This document shows positions 1 through 7,962 of a stretch of 64,000 nt of DNA, piece by piece (position 1 is the stretch's first letter; each line of letters starts with the position of its first letter). The notes under the pieces were generated by a model that saw only the letters and a list, made by a program, of their open reading frames with translations, had not been told where the DNA came from and made no database searches. The DNA lies in assembly GCA_934177725.1 (NCBI GenBank), contig CAKPPO010000006.1:10973-74972 (forward strand), written 5' to 3'. The translations under genes and the position numbers were made by a program. The stretch comes from an uncultured Clostridia bacterium (GTDB lineage: Bacteria > Bacillota > Clostridia > TANB77 > CAG-508).

Positions 1-542
1 GCATATCTAATTTTAATATCTTTTTCCTTATATTCTCCATCTAAATAATTTACAAAGCAATAATCTGGTTCTTCACATTTAATTTCAGGATTCAATTCTA
101 AACACTCTACTCCTGATTTTTGTATAAACTCAGATGTCTCACTATATTCTTTCAAAATTCCTTCTTTGTAATAAACATAATGTGCTGGTATAACTTTTTC
201 AAATATGTCTTCTTTCATGTCCTTCTCCTCCAATAAATAATTTAGTTTGGATAGCTGATAATTATATTCAAAAATAGTTTTTTCTAATTCTTTTTTTCTC
301 GCTTTTAATACATCATCTAGTGGATCATTATTAATCATTATTCTCTTTATTTCATCAATAGATAAACCTACCTGTTTTAATGACATAATTCTAGCAGTAT
401 CTAATAATTGTTTATTTTCATAATACCTATACCCAGTTAATTCATCAATATACTTTGGTATTAACAATTTTTCTTTTTCATAATATCTTAATGCTTTAAT
501 AGTAACTTTAGACATTTTAGAAAAATCTCCTATTTTTAGCAT
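1..542 (-). CDS. MerR-family transcriptional regulator, 3' end cut off by the window edge
   Basis: The leftward frame begins MLKIGDFSKMSKVTIKALRY and continues ...YYEKEKLLIPKYID, the winged-helix DNA-binding start of the MerR family. A helical linker follows at about residues 75-105, then a segment (KVIPAHYVYYKEG) like the start of a GyrI/BmrR-type effector-binding domain. The stop codon lies outside the window, so 180 codons are visible. The start is fixed by AGGAGG 6 nt upstream. The promoter has the family's long spacer, so autoregulation is likely. Family knowledge: such proteins bind small hydrophobic or cationic compounds and activate efflux or metabolic genes. The ligand cannot be read from the sequence, and the target is probably this gene or one beyond the window. 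Confidence 0.85.
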   Translation of the reverse strand, partial: MLKIGDFSKMSKVTIKALRYYEKEKLLIPKYIDELTGYRYYENKQLLDTARIMSLKQVGLSIDEIKRIMINNDPLDDVLKARKKELEKTIFEYNYQLSKLNYLLEEKDMKEDIFEKVIPAHYVYYKEGILKEYSETSEFIQKSGVECLELNPEIKCEEPDYCFVNYLDGEYKEKDIKIRY

Positions 543-562
543 ATTATCGCCTCCTAATATTA

Positions 563-593
563 TTTATACAACCTACTCTAAGGGGAGAGTCAA
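563..593 (-). promoter_or_regulatory. MerR-type promoter with 19-bp spacer
   Basis: On the minus strand a TTGACT -35 box (588-593) and a TATAAA -10 box (563-568) are separated by 19 nt. The spacer CTCCCCTTAGAGTAGGTTG resembles the CTCCCC-type operators of BmrR/MtaN-like regulators. An over-long spacer that needs protein-driven DNA distortion is the hallmark of MerR-controlled promoters. It lies just upstream of the MerR gene itself. Confidence 0.75.
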
Positions 594-652
594 TAGTTTT
601 TTTATTTTTTAATTATAAATATACTATTTTTAATTTTTCTATTATATAAAAA

Positions 653-683
653 TGAGATTTTTGAGTGTACCCCAAAAATCTCA
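653..683 (-). terminator. Terminator downstream of gyrB
   Basis: TGAGATTTTT (653-662) pairs perfectly with AAAAATCTCA (674-683). On the minus strand the hairpin is followed by TTTTTATAT, so it terminates the leftward gyrB transcript a few bases after its stop codon. Confidence 0.75.
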
Positions 684-688
684 CTAAA

Positions 689-2620
689 TTATATATCAAG
701 ATTTTTAACATATTTAGCATTTTTTTCTATAAATTCTCTTCTTGGTTCAATATCATCACCCATAAGAATTGTAAATATTTCATCTGCTTTTATAGCATCT
801 TCCATTGTTACTTTTACTAAAATTCTATTTGATGGATCCATTGTTGTCTCCCATAATTGTTCTGGGTTCATTTCTCCAAGACCTTTATATCTTTGAAGTC
901 CTAATTGTTCTCTTTCTATTCCTTGTTCTGCTAAATCTTTATATGCTTTCTCTAAATCTTCATCTGTATAACAATATACATCTTTCATACCTTTTTTAGA
1001 TAATTTGTATAGTGGTGGTTGTGCTAAATACACATTTCCATTTTCAATTAATGGTCTCATATATCTAAAGAAGAATGTAAGTAAAAGTGTTCTAATATGT
1101 GCACCATCGACATCAGCATCGGCCATAATTATAACTTTTCCGTATCTTATTTTAGATACATCAAAATCTGCACCTATACCAGCACCAACAGCTAATATAA
1201 CTGGATTTAATTTATCATTTCCATATATTTTATCTGCTCTTGCTTTTTCAACATTAAGCATTTTACCCCAAAGTGGAAGTATTGCTTGGAATCTTCTATC
1301 TCTACCTTGTTTTGCACTTCCTCCAGCAGAATCCCCTTCGACTATATATACTTCACATTCTGCAGGATTTTTACTACTGCAATCTGCTAATTTTCCAGGT
1401 AATGTTGTTGTTTCTAATGCATTTTTTCTTCTAACTAATTCTCTTGCTTTTCTTGCAGCTTCTCTTGCTCTAGAAGCATTTATACATTTTTCCAAAATAG
1501 CTTTTGCTACTGATGGGTTTTCTTCTAAGAAGTTTCCTAAAGCTTCATTCACCATACTTTGAACAATACCTGTTACATTACTATTTCCTAATTTTGTTTT
1601 AGTTTGTCCTTCAAATTGTGGTTCTTTTACTTTAACAGAAACAACTGCTGTTATACCTTCACGAATGTCTTCGCCTTGTAAGTTTGCATCTTTTTCTTTT
1701 ATTAAATTATGACTTCTTGCATAATCATTAAAAGTTTTTGTTAATGCTCTTTTAAATCCTTCTAAATGAGTTCCACCCTCTATTGTGTTAATGTTATTTA
1801 CGAATGTATATATATTTTCTGAATATGCTGATGTATATTGGAAAGCTATTTCAACTGGAACTTCACCTTCTGTTTTTTCTATATATATTGGATTTGGATG
1901 TAATTTTTCTTTGTTTTTATTTAAAAATTCAACAAAAGAATTTAATCCACCTTCAAAATGAAATTCTGCTTTTTTAGGTGTTTCTTCTCTTAAATCTTCT
2001 ATACTAATTTTTAGTCCTTTTGTTAAAAATGCCATTTCTCTAAATCTATTTTCTAATATATCATATTCATATTCTAATGTTTCAAAAATAGTATCATCTG
2101 CTAAAAATCTAACTTTAGTACCTGTTTTTTTAGAATCTCCTATTCTTGTTAATGGCTCTATTGTTTTTCCTCTTTCGAATTTCATTTCATATATTCCGCC
2201 ATCTCTTTGAATAGTTACTTCGCACCATGTAGATAGTGCGTTTACAACAGATGCACCAACTCCGTGAAGACCTCCAGATACTTTATATCCACTATCTCCA
2301 CCAAATTTTCCACCAGCATTTAATTTTGTATAAACTGTTTCAGCAGCTGAAATATGTGTTTTTGGATGTATATCTACTGGTATTCCTCTACCATCATCTT
2401 CTACGCTAATAACATTTCCTGGCTCTATTTTTACTTGTATATGTGTACAATAACCAGCTAATGCTTCGTCTACACAGTTATCTACTATTTCGTATACTAA
2501 ATGGTGAAGTCCTCTTACAGAAACACTACCTATATACATACCAGGTCTTTTTCTTACATGCTCTAAACCATCTAATACTTGAATTTGTTCAGCTCCATAC
2601 TTATGTTCAAATTTTTCCAT
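689..2620 (-). CDS. gyrB: DNA gyrase subunit B
   Basis: A 643-residue protein of normal length for a Firmicute GyrB, the ATPase subunit of the type II topoisomerase that adds negative supercoils (A2B2 with GyrA, not in this window). N-terminal GHKL ATPase motifs are visible: EIVDNCVDEALAGY and GGLHGVGASVVNALS. The TOPRIM domain carries YIVEGDSAGGSAKQGRDR and the metal-binding DADVDGAHIR. The C-terminus has QRYKGLGEMNPEQLWETTMDP-type sequence and is intact. It is the last gene of the leftward dnaA-dnaN-recF-remB-gyrB series, and a hairpin terminator follows directly. The gap to the remB-like gene (2621-2682) holds DnaA-box-like sequences at 2654-2662 and 2677-2685. Confidence 0.98.
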   Translation of the reverse strand: MEKFEHKYGAEQIQVLDGLEHVRKRPGMYIGSVSVRGLHHLVYEIVDNCVDEALAGYCTHIQVKIEPGNVISVEDDGRGIPVDIHPKTHISAAETVYTKLNAGGKFGGDSGYKVSGGLHGVGASVVNALSTWCEVTIQRDGGIYEMKFERGKTIEPLTRIGDSKKTGTKVRFLADDTIFETLEYEYDILENRFREMAFLTKGLKISIEDLREETPKKAEFHFEGGLNSFVEFLNKNKEKLHPNPIYIEKTEGEVPVEIAFQYTSAYSENIYTFVNNINTIEGGTHLEGFKRALTKTFNDYARSHNLIKEKDANLQGEDIREGITAVVSVKVKEPQFEGQTKTKLGNSNVTGIVQSMVNEALGNFLEENPSVAKAILEKCINASRAREAARKARELVRRKNALETTTLPGKLADCSSKNPAECEVYIVEGDSAGGSAKQGRDRRFQAILPLWGKMLNVEKARADKIYGNDKLNPVILAVGAGIGADFDVSKIRYGKVIIMADADVDGAHIRTLLLTFFFRYMRPLIENGNVYLAQPPLYKLSKKGMKDVYCYTDEDLEKAYKDLAEQGIEREQLGLQRYKGLGEMNPEQLWETTMDPSNRILVKVTMEDAIKADEIFTILMGDDIEPRREFIEKNAKYVKNLDI

Positions 2621-2682
2621 TTTTTAACCATCCTTTTATTTTTATAATATATGTTTTCCACATTTTGTTCTTTATATGTGGA

Positions 2683-2940
2683 TTATACTATCTCTTTTTG
2701 TAGTCTTTTTGCTAATGTTATAGATGATATATTAGATATATATCCTTTTGTTTTTTTATTATTTTCAATTAATAATAATGTTTTTTTATTGCCTTCTGAA
2801 ATATCTGTTATTTTATTTTCTATATTTAGTTCTTTTTCTATTTCTTCCATACTTTTATTTATTAACATTTTTTCTAAATCAATTATTGTAATAATTTCTT
2901 TTGATGGAATAATAGTATCTTTTCCTATATGAACATACAT
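2683..2940 (-). CDS. remB: RemB/YaaB-like DUF370 protein
   Basis: An 85-residue protein beginning MYVHIGKDTIIPSKEIITII, the signature start of the DUF370 family. In B. subtilis yaaB (remB) sits in the same place between recF and gyrB, and the related RemA is a DNA-binding activator of matrix genes. The start codon is 5 nt after the recF stop, so the two are probably translated from one message. The lysine-rich middle and C-terminus (LAKRLQKEIV) suit a nucleic-acid-binding role, but the function here is inferred from family and position only. Confidence 0.8.
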   Translation of the reverse strand: MYVHIGKDTIIPSKEIITIIDLEKMLINKSMEEIEKELNIENKITDISEGNKKTLLLIENNKKTKGYISNISSITLAKRLQKEIV

Positions 2941-2945
2941 ATTAT

Positions 2946-4007
2946 TTAAATAACTCCTTTTTTCACTTCAAATAATTTAAATTCATTATTAATTTCTTCT
3001 ATTTTATCTGTACAAGTAATAATAACTTGTTTGTTTTCTATATTTTCTAAAAAATTTCTTCTTCTTTTTTCATCTAATTCTGACATAAAGTCATCTAACA
3101 ATAAAATAGGATATTCCCCTATTTCATCATATATTACTTGCATTTCTGCTATTTTTAATGAAAGTATTACAGTTCTATTTTGTCCTTGTGAACCATATAT
3201 ATTAACTAACTCATTATTAATATATATCATAAAATCGTCACGATGTACACCCTTTGTTGTAAAACCTTTTATAATATCTAATTTTCTTCTTTCTTTTAAT
3301 AATTTTAAATATTCTTCTTTATTTTTGCAATTAGATTCATATTCAATTTCTAAATTTTCTTTATTTTCTGTAATATCTTTATGAATATTATTTATTTTTT
3401 CTTTTATTTTTTCTATAAATTCATTTCTATATAAAAATATTTTTTCACCATATTCTGCTAGCTTTTCATCCCATATTTCTAACATTTCTTCTGGTTTATT
3501 TTCTACTTTTATTTGTTTTAAATAATTATTTCTTTGTTCTAAAGTTTTATTATATAAATTTAATATATGTACATAATTTGGTCTTAATTGTCCTATCATT
3601 ATATCTAAAAATCTTCTTCTTTTTTGTGGACCTTCTTTTAAAATTTGTATATCATCTGGTGTAAAAATAACAATATTTATTTTTCCTAATAATTCACTTA
3701 ATTTTTTTATTTTGATACCATTAACATATATATTTTTTTTGTTTTCTATATCTATTTTTATTGTTCCTTCTCTGTCTACTTTTTTATATTCTATATAAAC
3801 AGATGCATTTTCTTTATTAAACTTTATCATTTCTTTATCTTTTGTTGTTCTAAAAGATTTTCCTATAGCACATAAAAATATAGATTCTATTATGTTTGTT
3901 TTGCCTTGCGCATTATCTCCATAAAAAATATTTATATTAGGATTTAATAAAATTTCTTGTTCTTCATAATTTCTAAAATTTAATAATTTTATTTTATTAA
4001 TATACAT
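2946..4007 (-). CDS. recF: DNA replication and repair protein RecF
   Basis: 353 residues, the usual RecF length. It is an SMC-like ABC ATPase that loads RecA at gaps in damaged DNA with RecO and RecR (recR is at 44433). Walker A is GDNAQGKTNIIESIFL near residue 30, preceded by the typical MYINKIKLLNFRNYEE start. The signature region YGSQGQNRTVILSLKIAE and Walker B LLLDDFMSELD lie near the C-terminus. It is transcribed leftward after dnaN, with a 121-nt gap containing DnaA boxes. It appears intact. Confidence 0.97.
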   Translation of the reverse strand: MYINKIKLLNFRNYEEQEILLNPNINIFYGDNAQGKTNIIESIFLCAIGKSFRTTKDKEMIKFNKENASVYIEYKKVDREGTIKIDIENKKNIYVNGIKIKKLSELLGKINIVIFTPDDIQILKEGPQKRRRFLDIMIGQLRPNYVHILNLYNKTLEQRNNYLKQIKVENKPEEMLEIWDEKLAEYGEKIFLYRNEFIEKIKEKINNIHKDITENKENLEIEYESNCKNKEEYLKLLKERRKLDIIKGFTTKGVHRDDFMIYINNELVNIYGSQGQNRTVILSLKIAEMQVIYDEIGEYPILLLDDFMSELDEKRRRNFLENIENKQVIITCTDKIEEINNEFKLFEVKKGVI

Positions 4008-4128
4008 ATATATTAGAGATTAGATGTTGGAAATTATAAATTTTATATTTATTATCCACATTTTATTAATGAATTGTGTATAACTTTTTTTCTAATTTCC
4101 AATTTCCAACTTTTAACCTCCCTTCTTA
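4008..4128. promoter_or_regulatory. DnaA boxes inside a long inverted repeat between recF and dnaN
   Basis: The gap holds TTATCCACA at 4052-4060, a perfect consensus DnaA box, and TTATACACA on the minus strand at 4075-4083. Both lie between the arms of an inverted repeat: GTTGGAAATTA at about 4026-4036, and TAATTTCC followed by AATTTCCAAC up to about 4110. These could be accessory origin boxes or a DnaA-dependent control point for recF. Confidence 0.6.
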
Positions 4129-5244
4129 TTAATCTTTTAATCTAATTGGTAATATCATATAAATATAATCACCATCATCAACTGGTCTTATTATACAAGG
4201 AGAAATACTTGTACCAAAATCTACAAAAATTTCTTCATCATCTATTGCACGAAGTGCATCTAAGAAATATTTAGGATTAAATCCTGCTTCTAAGTTTTGA
4301 CCTTCTGTAGAAACATACATTTCTTCTTTAGCATCACCTGTTTGATTTGTACAAGAAATTGTAACTTTTCCTATATCTACAGAAACCTTAACTGGGTATT
4401 TTTTTTCTTTCTCTATACTAGATGCTGAAATTAAACTAATTCTTTCAAAACAATTTTGAATTATATTTTTATTTACTCTTACTCTTGTTTCCCAATTTTC
4501 AGGAATAACACTTGAATAATTTAAAAATTCTCCATCTAACAATCTAGTTACTAATTTACAATTTTCCATTTCAAATAGTGCTTGATTTTTAGCAACTCCT
4601 ATTTTTATATTATCAAATGAATCTAATATAATTTTATTAACTTCATTTAAAGTTCTACCAGGAATAACTGCTGTAAAATCATTACTACTATTTTGTAGAA
4701 ATTTAGATTTCCATGCTAATCTAAATCCATCTACTGCAACTACATTTAATTTATTATTTTTTATTTCGAATAAACATCCTGTAAAAATAGGTCTATTTTC
4801 TTCTGTACTTACAGCAAATATTGTTTTTCTTATCATTTCTTTTAAAACATTTTGTTCTATTTCTATAGAATTTTCTACATTAATTTGTGGAAGTTCTGGA
4901 AATTCTTCTGGATTCATAGTAGCTAATTTATATAATGAACCTTCACATTCTATTACTAATAAATTTTTTTCATTTAATGAAATATTAATTTCTGTATCTG
5001 GTAATTTTCTTATTATTTCACTAAACATTATAGCATTAACTACTGTAGCACCTTGTTCTCTAACATCTGCATCTATAATGTATTCTATTCCTATTTCTAA
5101 ATCGTATGTTGTTAATTTAACTTCTTTATCATTTGTTTGAATTAATATACCTTCCAATATAGGCATTGTTGTTTTTGAAGCAACCGCTTTTGTTACGGAA
5201 TTAATAGCTTTCAAGATTTTTTCTTTTTCGCAAACAATTTTCAT
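4129..5244 (-). CDS. dnaN: DNA polymerase III beta subunit (sliding clamp)
   Basis: 371 residues, matching the three-domain beta clamp that encircles DNA and tethers polymerase III. Typical sequences include the start MKIVCEKEKILKAINSVTKA, the stretch ENRPIFTGCLFEIKNNKLNV in domain 2, and the C-terminal end YMILPIRLKD, which supplies the partner-binding pocket. It lies immediately downstream of dnaA and oriC on the same strand, in the order conserved across Firmicutes. The ATG is preceded by AAAGGAG. No irregularity is seen. Confidence 0.98.
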   Translation of the reverse strand: MKIVCEKEKILKAINSVTKAVASKTTMPILEGILIQTNDKEVKLTTYDLEIGIEYIIDADVREQGATVVNAIMFSEIIRKLPDTEINISLNEKNLLVIECEGSLYKLATMNPEEFPELPQINVENSIEIEQNVLKEMIRKTIFAVSTEENRPIFTGCLFEIKNNKLNVVAVDGFRLAWKSKFLQNSSNDFTAVIPGRTLNEVNKIILDSFDNIKIGVAKNQALFEMENCKLVTRLLDGEFLNYSSVIPENWETRVRVNKNIIQNCFERISLISASSIEKEKKYPVKVSVDIGKVTISCTNQTGDAKEEMYVSTEGQNLEAGFNPKYFLDALRAIDDEEIFVDFGTSISPCIIRPVDDGDYIYMILPIRLKD

Positions 5245-5571
5245 TTTTCATCAAACTCCTTTATAATATAATAAATAATTTTAGTAGTAGTAGTAATAGG
5301 TGCTGTGGATTCTGTGGAAAACTATGTGAATTGTTTATTTCCCTTATGTTTTTGATGTTGATAATATAGTGGATAAATATAAAAGTTATAAACAATTAAA
5401 ATTTTAAGTTGTGAATAATTAAGTTATAAACAACTTGTCTACACTAAATTCACAATAGGCTGTGGATATCAAATCAAGCTGTTCCGTAAGAAGAATTTGC
5501 TTAATTGTTTCCAAACAATCATTTTTCCAAACACCTTTTTTAAAAAATATAAATTTTTATTTATATTTAAA
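5245..5571. other. oriC: Chromosomal replication origin oriC (dnaA-dnaN intergenic)
   Basis: This 327-bp gene-free stretch separates dnaA from dnaN, the place of the unwinding region in B. subtilis. It holds several DnaA-box-like 9-mers, all reading the same way: TGTGGATTC (5304), TGTGGAAAA (5313), AGTGGATAA (5368), TGTGAATAA (5410, a full TTATNCACA match on the minus strand) and TGTGGATAT (5461). A row of TAG/TAA triplets lies beside the first two. AAGTTATAAACAA occurs twice (near 5383 and 5422). The very A+T-rich tract at 5255-5281, next to dnaN, is the likely first-melting region. Confidence 0.9.
5282..5321. promoter_or_regulatory. Basal origin unwinding module: six DnaA-trios, short GC spacer, two DnaA boxes
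   Basis: Reading the + strand, TAG TAG TAG TAG TAA TAG (5282-5299) is followed by GTGC (5300-5303) and by two abutting DnaA-box-like 9-mers (5304-5312, 5313-5321). This matches the described bacterial basal unwinding system: DnaA-trios of form 5'-[T/A]A[G/A]-3', a short GC-richer spacer, then DnaA boxes. The trios sit on the dnaN side, where the A+T-rich melting tract continues. The motif match is direct; the function is inferred. Confidence 0.75.
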
Positions 5572-6904
5572 CTATTGGTCCGCTAGTAAAATGTTTTTAA
5601 CACTTTCCACAATTAATTTTGTGTTCTTATTTTCTTTTATTTCTTTATCTATTTTGTTACAAGCATGCATTACTGTTGTATGATCTCTATTTCCAAAGTC
5701 TCTACCTATTTGTGGCAAAGAAATTTGAGGTACTGTTCTACAAAGATACATAGCAATTTGTCTTGGAAATACTACATCATTTGAACGTTTTGCACCAACT
5801 AAATCTTTTGGATCTATATTAAAGTATTTAGCTACAGTTTCTTGTATAAAACTTGAAGAAATAACTTTATCTTTTGATGAAACTATTTCATTAATAGCCC
5901 ACTCTGACATTTCCATAGTAATAGGACTATTTATTAATGAAGCTCTAGCTATTAATTTATTTAAGGCACCCTCTAATTCCCTAATGTTTGTGTCTATTCT
6001 ATTAGCAATATTAGCAAGAATTTCGTCATCTATTATAATATTGTCTAATTGTGCTTTCTTTCTTAAAATAGCTAAACGAGTTTCATAATCAGCATTTGAA
6101 ATATCAGCAATAAGACCCCATTCAAATCTTGATTTTAACCTATCTTCTAATAGATTAATATCTTTTGGAGGTCTATCACTAGATATAATAACTTGTTTTC
6201 CGTTTTCATGAAGAGTATTAAAAGTGTGAAAAAACTCTTCTTGAACCCTCTCTTTTCCCGCAATAAATTGGATGTCATCTATAAGAAGGACATCTATATT
6301 ACGATATTTAGCACGAAATTGCTCATTTTTATTATCTTTTATAGCATTAATAAGTTGGTTAGTGAAATTTTCAGAAGTAACATATAAAATATTTGCATTT
6401 CTATTATTTCTTAATATTTCATTACCAATTGCATGCATTAAGTGAGTTTTGCCTAAACCTACTCCTCCGTAAATAAATAAAGGATTATAAGAGGTTGCAG
6501 GTGCTTCAGCAACAGCTAAAGAGGCAGCATGAGCAAAACGGTTATTATTTCCTACAACAAAACTATCAAAAGTATATTTTGGATTTAATGTAGGATTTAA
6601 AGAACCGATAATTTATATTTTCGCTTTTATTATTTGGTTGTTTTTGTAACTCTTCTTTTGAAAGGATAGAAACACTACATTCTTTATTAGTTAAATAATT
6701 AAATGTATTAACTAAAAGTGAATGATATCTAGCATCAACAGAATCTTTATTAAAGACATTAGAAACAAGTAAAGTAATATTTCCATTTTCCATACTTTGA
6801 ATTTCTATTTCTTTAATCCATGTATCATATGAAATTTGAGTCATTTCCTCTTTTAAGAGTTCTTTTGCTTTTGTAAGAAGTTCATCTAATTCTTTTTGTT
6901 GCAT
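5572..6904 (-). CDS. dnaA: Chromosomal replication initiator DnaA, reading frame interrupted by one extra base
   Basis: The N-terminal piece (start ATG 6904, GGAAGGA 9 nt upstream; a TTG at 6922 is unlikely) covers domain I, reading MQQKELDELLTKAKELLKEE, and runs to a TGA at 6566-6568. The rest is in the next frame and includes LNPKYTFDSFVVGNNNRFAH, Walker A GGVGLGKTHLMHAIG, Walker B LLIDDIQFIAG, the arginine-finger region, and the domain IV signature DFGNRDHTTVMHACNKI. Conserved sequence in the second frame begins upstream of the first frame's stop, so the error lies at about 6598-6615 in the variable linker. Dropping one base, for example a G of CGG at 6605-6607, restores a normal protein of about 440 residues. 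DnaA is essential, so an assembly error, a very recent mutation or recoding must be considered. Confidence 0.9.
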
Positions 6905-7001
6905 TTTTTTCAGTCCTTCCAAAAATATAAAATTTTCTTAGGAAAATGAATTATATTTTTAAATTATTACATTAAAACTCCTTTTTCCCTATTGTTTCCT
7001 T

Positions 7002-7031
7002 ATCATATCAAAAATCAAGTTAAATAGTCAA
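7002..7031 (-). promoter_or_regulatory. dnaA promoter
   Basis: On the minus strand TTGACT (7026-7031), an 18-nt spacer and TATGAT (7002-7007) form a sigma-A-type promoter about 100 nt upstream of the dnaA start codon. It is divergent from the rpmH promoter. Confidence 0.7.
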
Positions 7032-7068
7032 TACAAATAAAAAAAATAATTAAATTTAAATCAAAGTA

Positions 7069-7097
7069 TTGACATAATAGGCAGTTTAATATATAAT
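7069..7097 (+). promoter_or_regulatory. rpmH promoter
   Basis: TTGACA (7069-7074), exactly 17 nt, then TATAAT (7092-7097): a perfect consensus sigma-A promoter 66 nt upstream of rpmH. Confidence 0.9.
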
Positions 7098-7163
7098 TAT
7101 AAAGCTTATTGAAAAAAGAAAAAATCCGTTATCGGTTTAAATAAATACAGGAGGTGCTAAAAA

Positions 7164-7298
7164 ATGAAAAGAACATTTCAACCTAAAAAAAGACAAGAAC
7201 AAAAAGAACATGGTTTCATGAAAAGAATGAAAACTAGATCAGGAAGAAACGTATTAAAAGCAAGACGTGCAAAAGGAAGAAAAAAAATAAGTGCTTAA
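7164..7298 (+). CDS. rpmH: 50S ribosomal protein L34
   Basis: A 44-residue protein starting MKRTFQPKKRQEQKEHGFMK and ending RRAKGRKKISA, which is the full-length bacterial L34. It is a small, very basic component of the large ribosomal subunit. GGAGGTGCTAAAAA precedes the ATG. It is divergent from dnaA and starts the rpmH-rnpA-yidD-yidC-jag series, the standard arrangement beside the origin. A hairpin with a T-run follows, which probably lets most transcripts end here and makes L34 more abundant than the downstream products. Confidence 0.97.
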   Translation: MKRTFQPKKRQEQKEHGFMKRMKTRSGRNVLKARRAKGRKKISA

Positions 7299-7302
7299 AT
7301 AG

Positions 7303-7334
7303 AAGGCCACGTAATAAAAAATGTGGTCTTTTTT
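7303..7334 (+). terminator. Attenuator-like terminator between rpmH and rnpA
   Basis: AAGGCCAC and GTGGTCTT (one G-U-type pair) form a stem followed by a T6 run. It lies between rpmH and rnpA, which has no obvious promoter of its own, so partial readthrough is expected. Confidence 0.75.
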
Positions 7335-7383
7335 GCAATTTTACTTTTTTTATTGTAATTCTTTTATATAAAGGAGTAGTAAA

Positions 7384-7722
7384 ATGCGAAAGATCGATAC
7401 ATTAAAGAAAAATTATGAATTTAAAAATGTATTAGATAAAGGTAAATTTTATCGTGGTAAATATATAACAATATACATTTCAAAAAATAAAAAAGAAAAA
7501 AATGTAATAGGTATAGCAGTAAGCAAAAAAGTAGGGAAGGCTGTTAAAAGAAACAGAATAAAACGTTTAATTAGAGAAAGCTACTATTTAAAAAGAAATC
7601 AATTAGAAAAAGGATATAATATAGTATTTTTATGGAATAGAAATACCTTTATAGATTGCAAATGTGAGCAAATACAAGAAGATATGTATATTCAGCTAAA
7701 AAAGGCAGGATTACTTAAATGA
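7384..7722 (+). CDS. rnpA: Ribonuclease P protein component
   Basis: 112 residues with the RnpA signature GKAVKRNRIKRLIRES (the RNR motif) and the N-terminal VLDKGKFYRGKYITIYI strand region. RnpA is the protein cofactor of RNase P, which trims tRNA 5' ends. The ATG follows AAGGAGTAGTAAA. It overlaps yidD by 4 nt (ATGA), indicating translational coupling. Length and motifs are normal. Confidence 0.97.
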   Translation: MRKIDTLKKNYEFKNVLDKGKFYRGKYITIYISKNKKEKNVIGIAVSKKVGKAVKRNRIKRLIRESYYLKRNQLEKGYNIVFLWNRNTFIDCKCEQIQEDMYIQLKKAGLLK

Positions 7723-7937
7723 AAAAAATTGGAATTATATTAATAAATTTTTATCAAAAATATATTTCAAAAATATTTCATTTTAAAGGTGTAAATTGCA
7801 AATATTATCCTACTTGTTCAGAATATACAAAGCAAGCAATAAAAAAATATGGTTTTATAAAAGGATTTTTTTTAGGATTCAAAAGGATTATAAAATGTAA
7901 TCCTTTTAGTAAAGGTGGATATGATCCTTTAAAGTAA
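7719..7937 (+). CDS. yidD: Membrane protein insertion efficiency factor YidD
   Basis: 72 residues with the YidD signature YYPTCSEYTKQAIKKYG and the closing CNPFSKGGYDPLK. YidD is a small membrane-associated protein encoded beside rnpA and yidC in most bacteria that helps YidC-dependent insertion. The start codon overlaps the rnpA stop (ATGA). Confidence 0.95.
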   Translation: MKKIGIILINFYQKYISKIFHFKGVNCKYYPTCSEYTKQAIKKYGFIKGFFLGFKRIIKCNPFSKGGYDPLK

Positions 7938-7962
7938 AAAAGAAAGAAGAGGAATTTAAAAA

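Noticed and set aside
6566..6571. TTT-TGA in dnaA as a prfB-like +1 programmed frameshift site
   Set aside because: Conserved DnaA sequence is already in the second frame 30 nt upstream of this stop, so the frame change must occur earlier.
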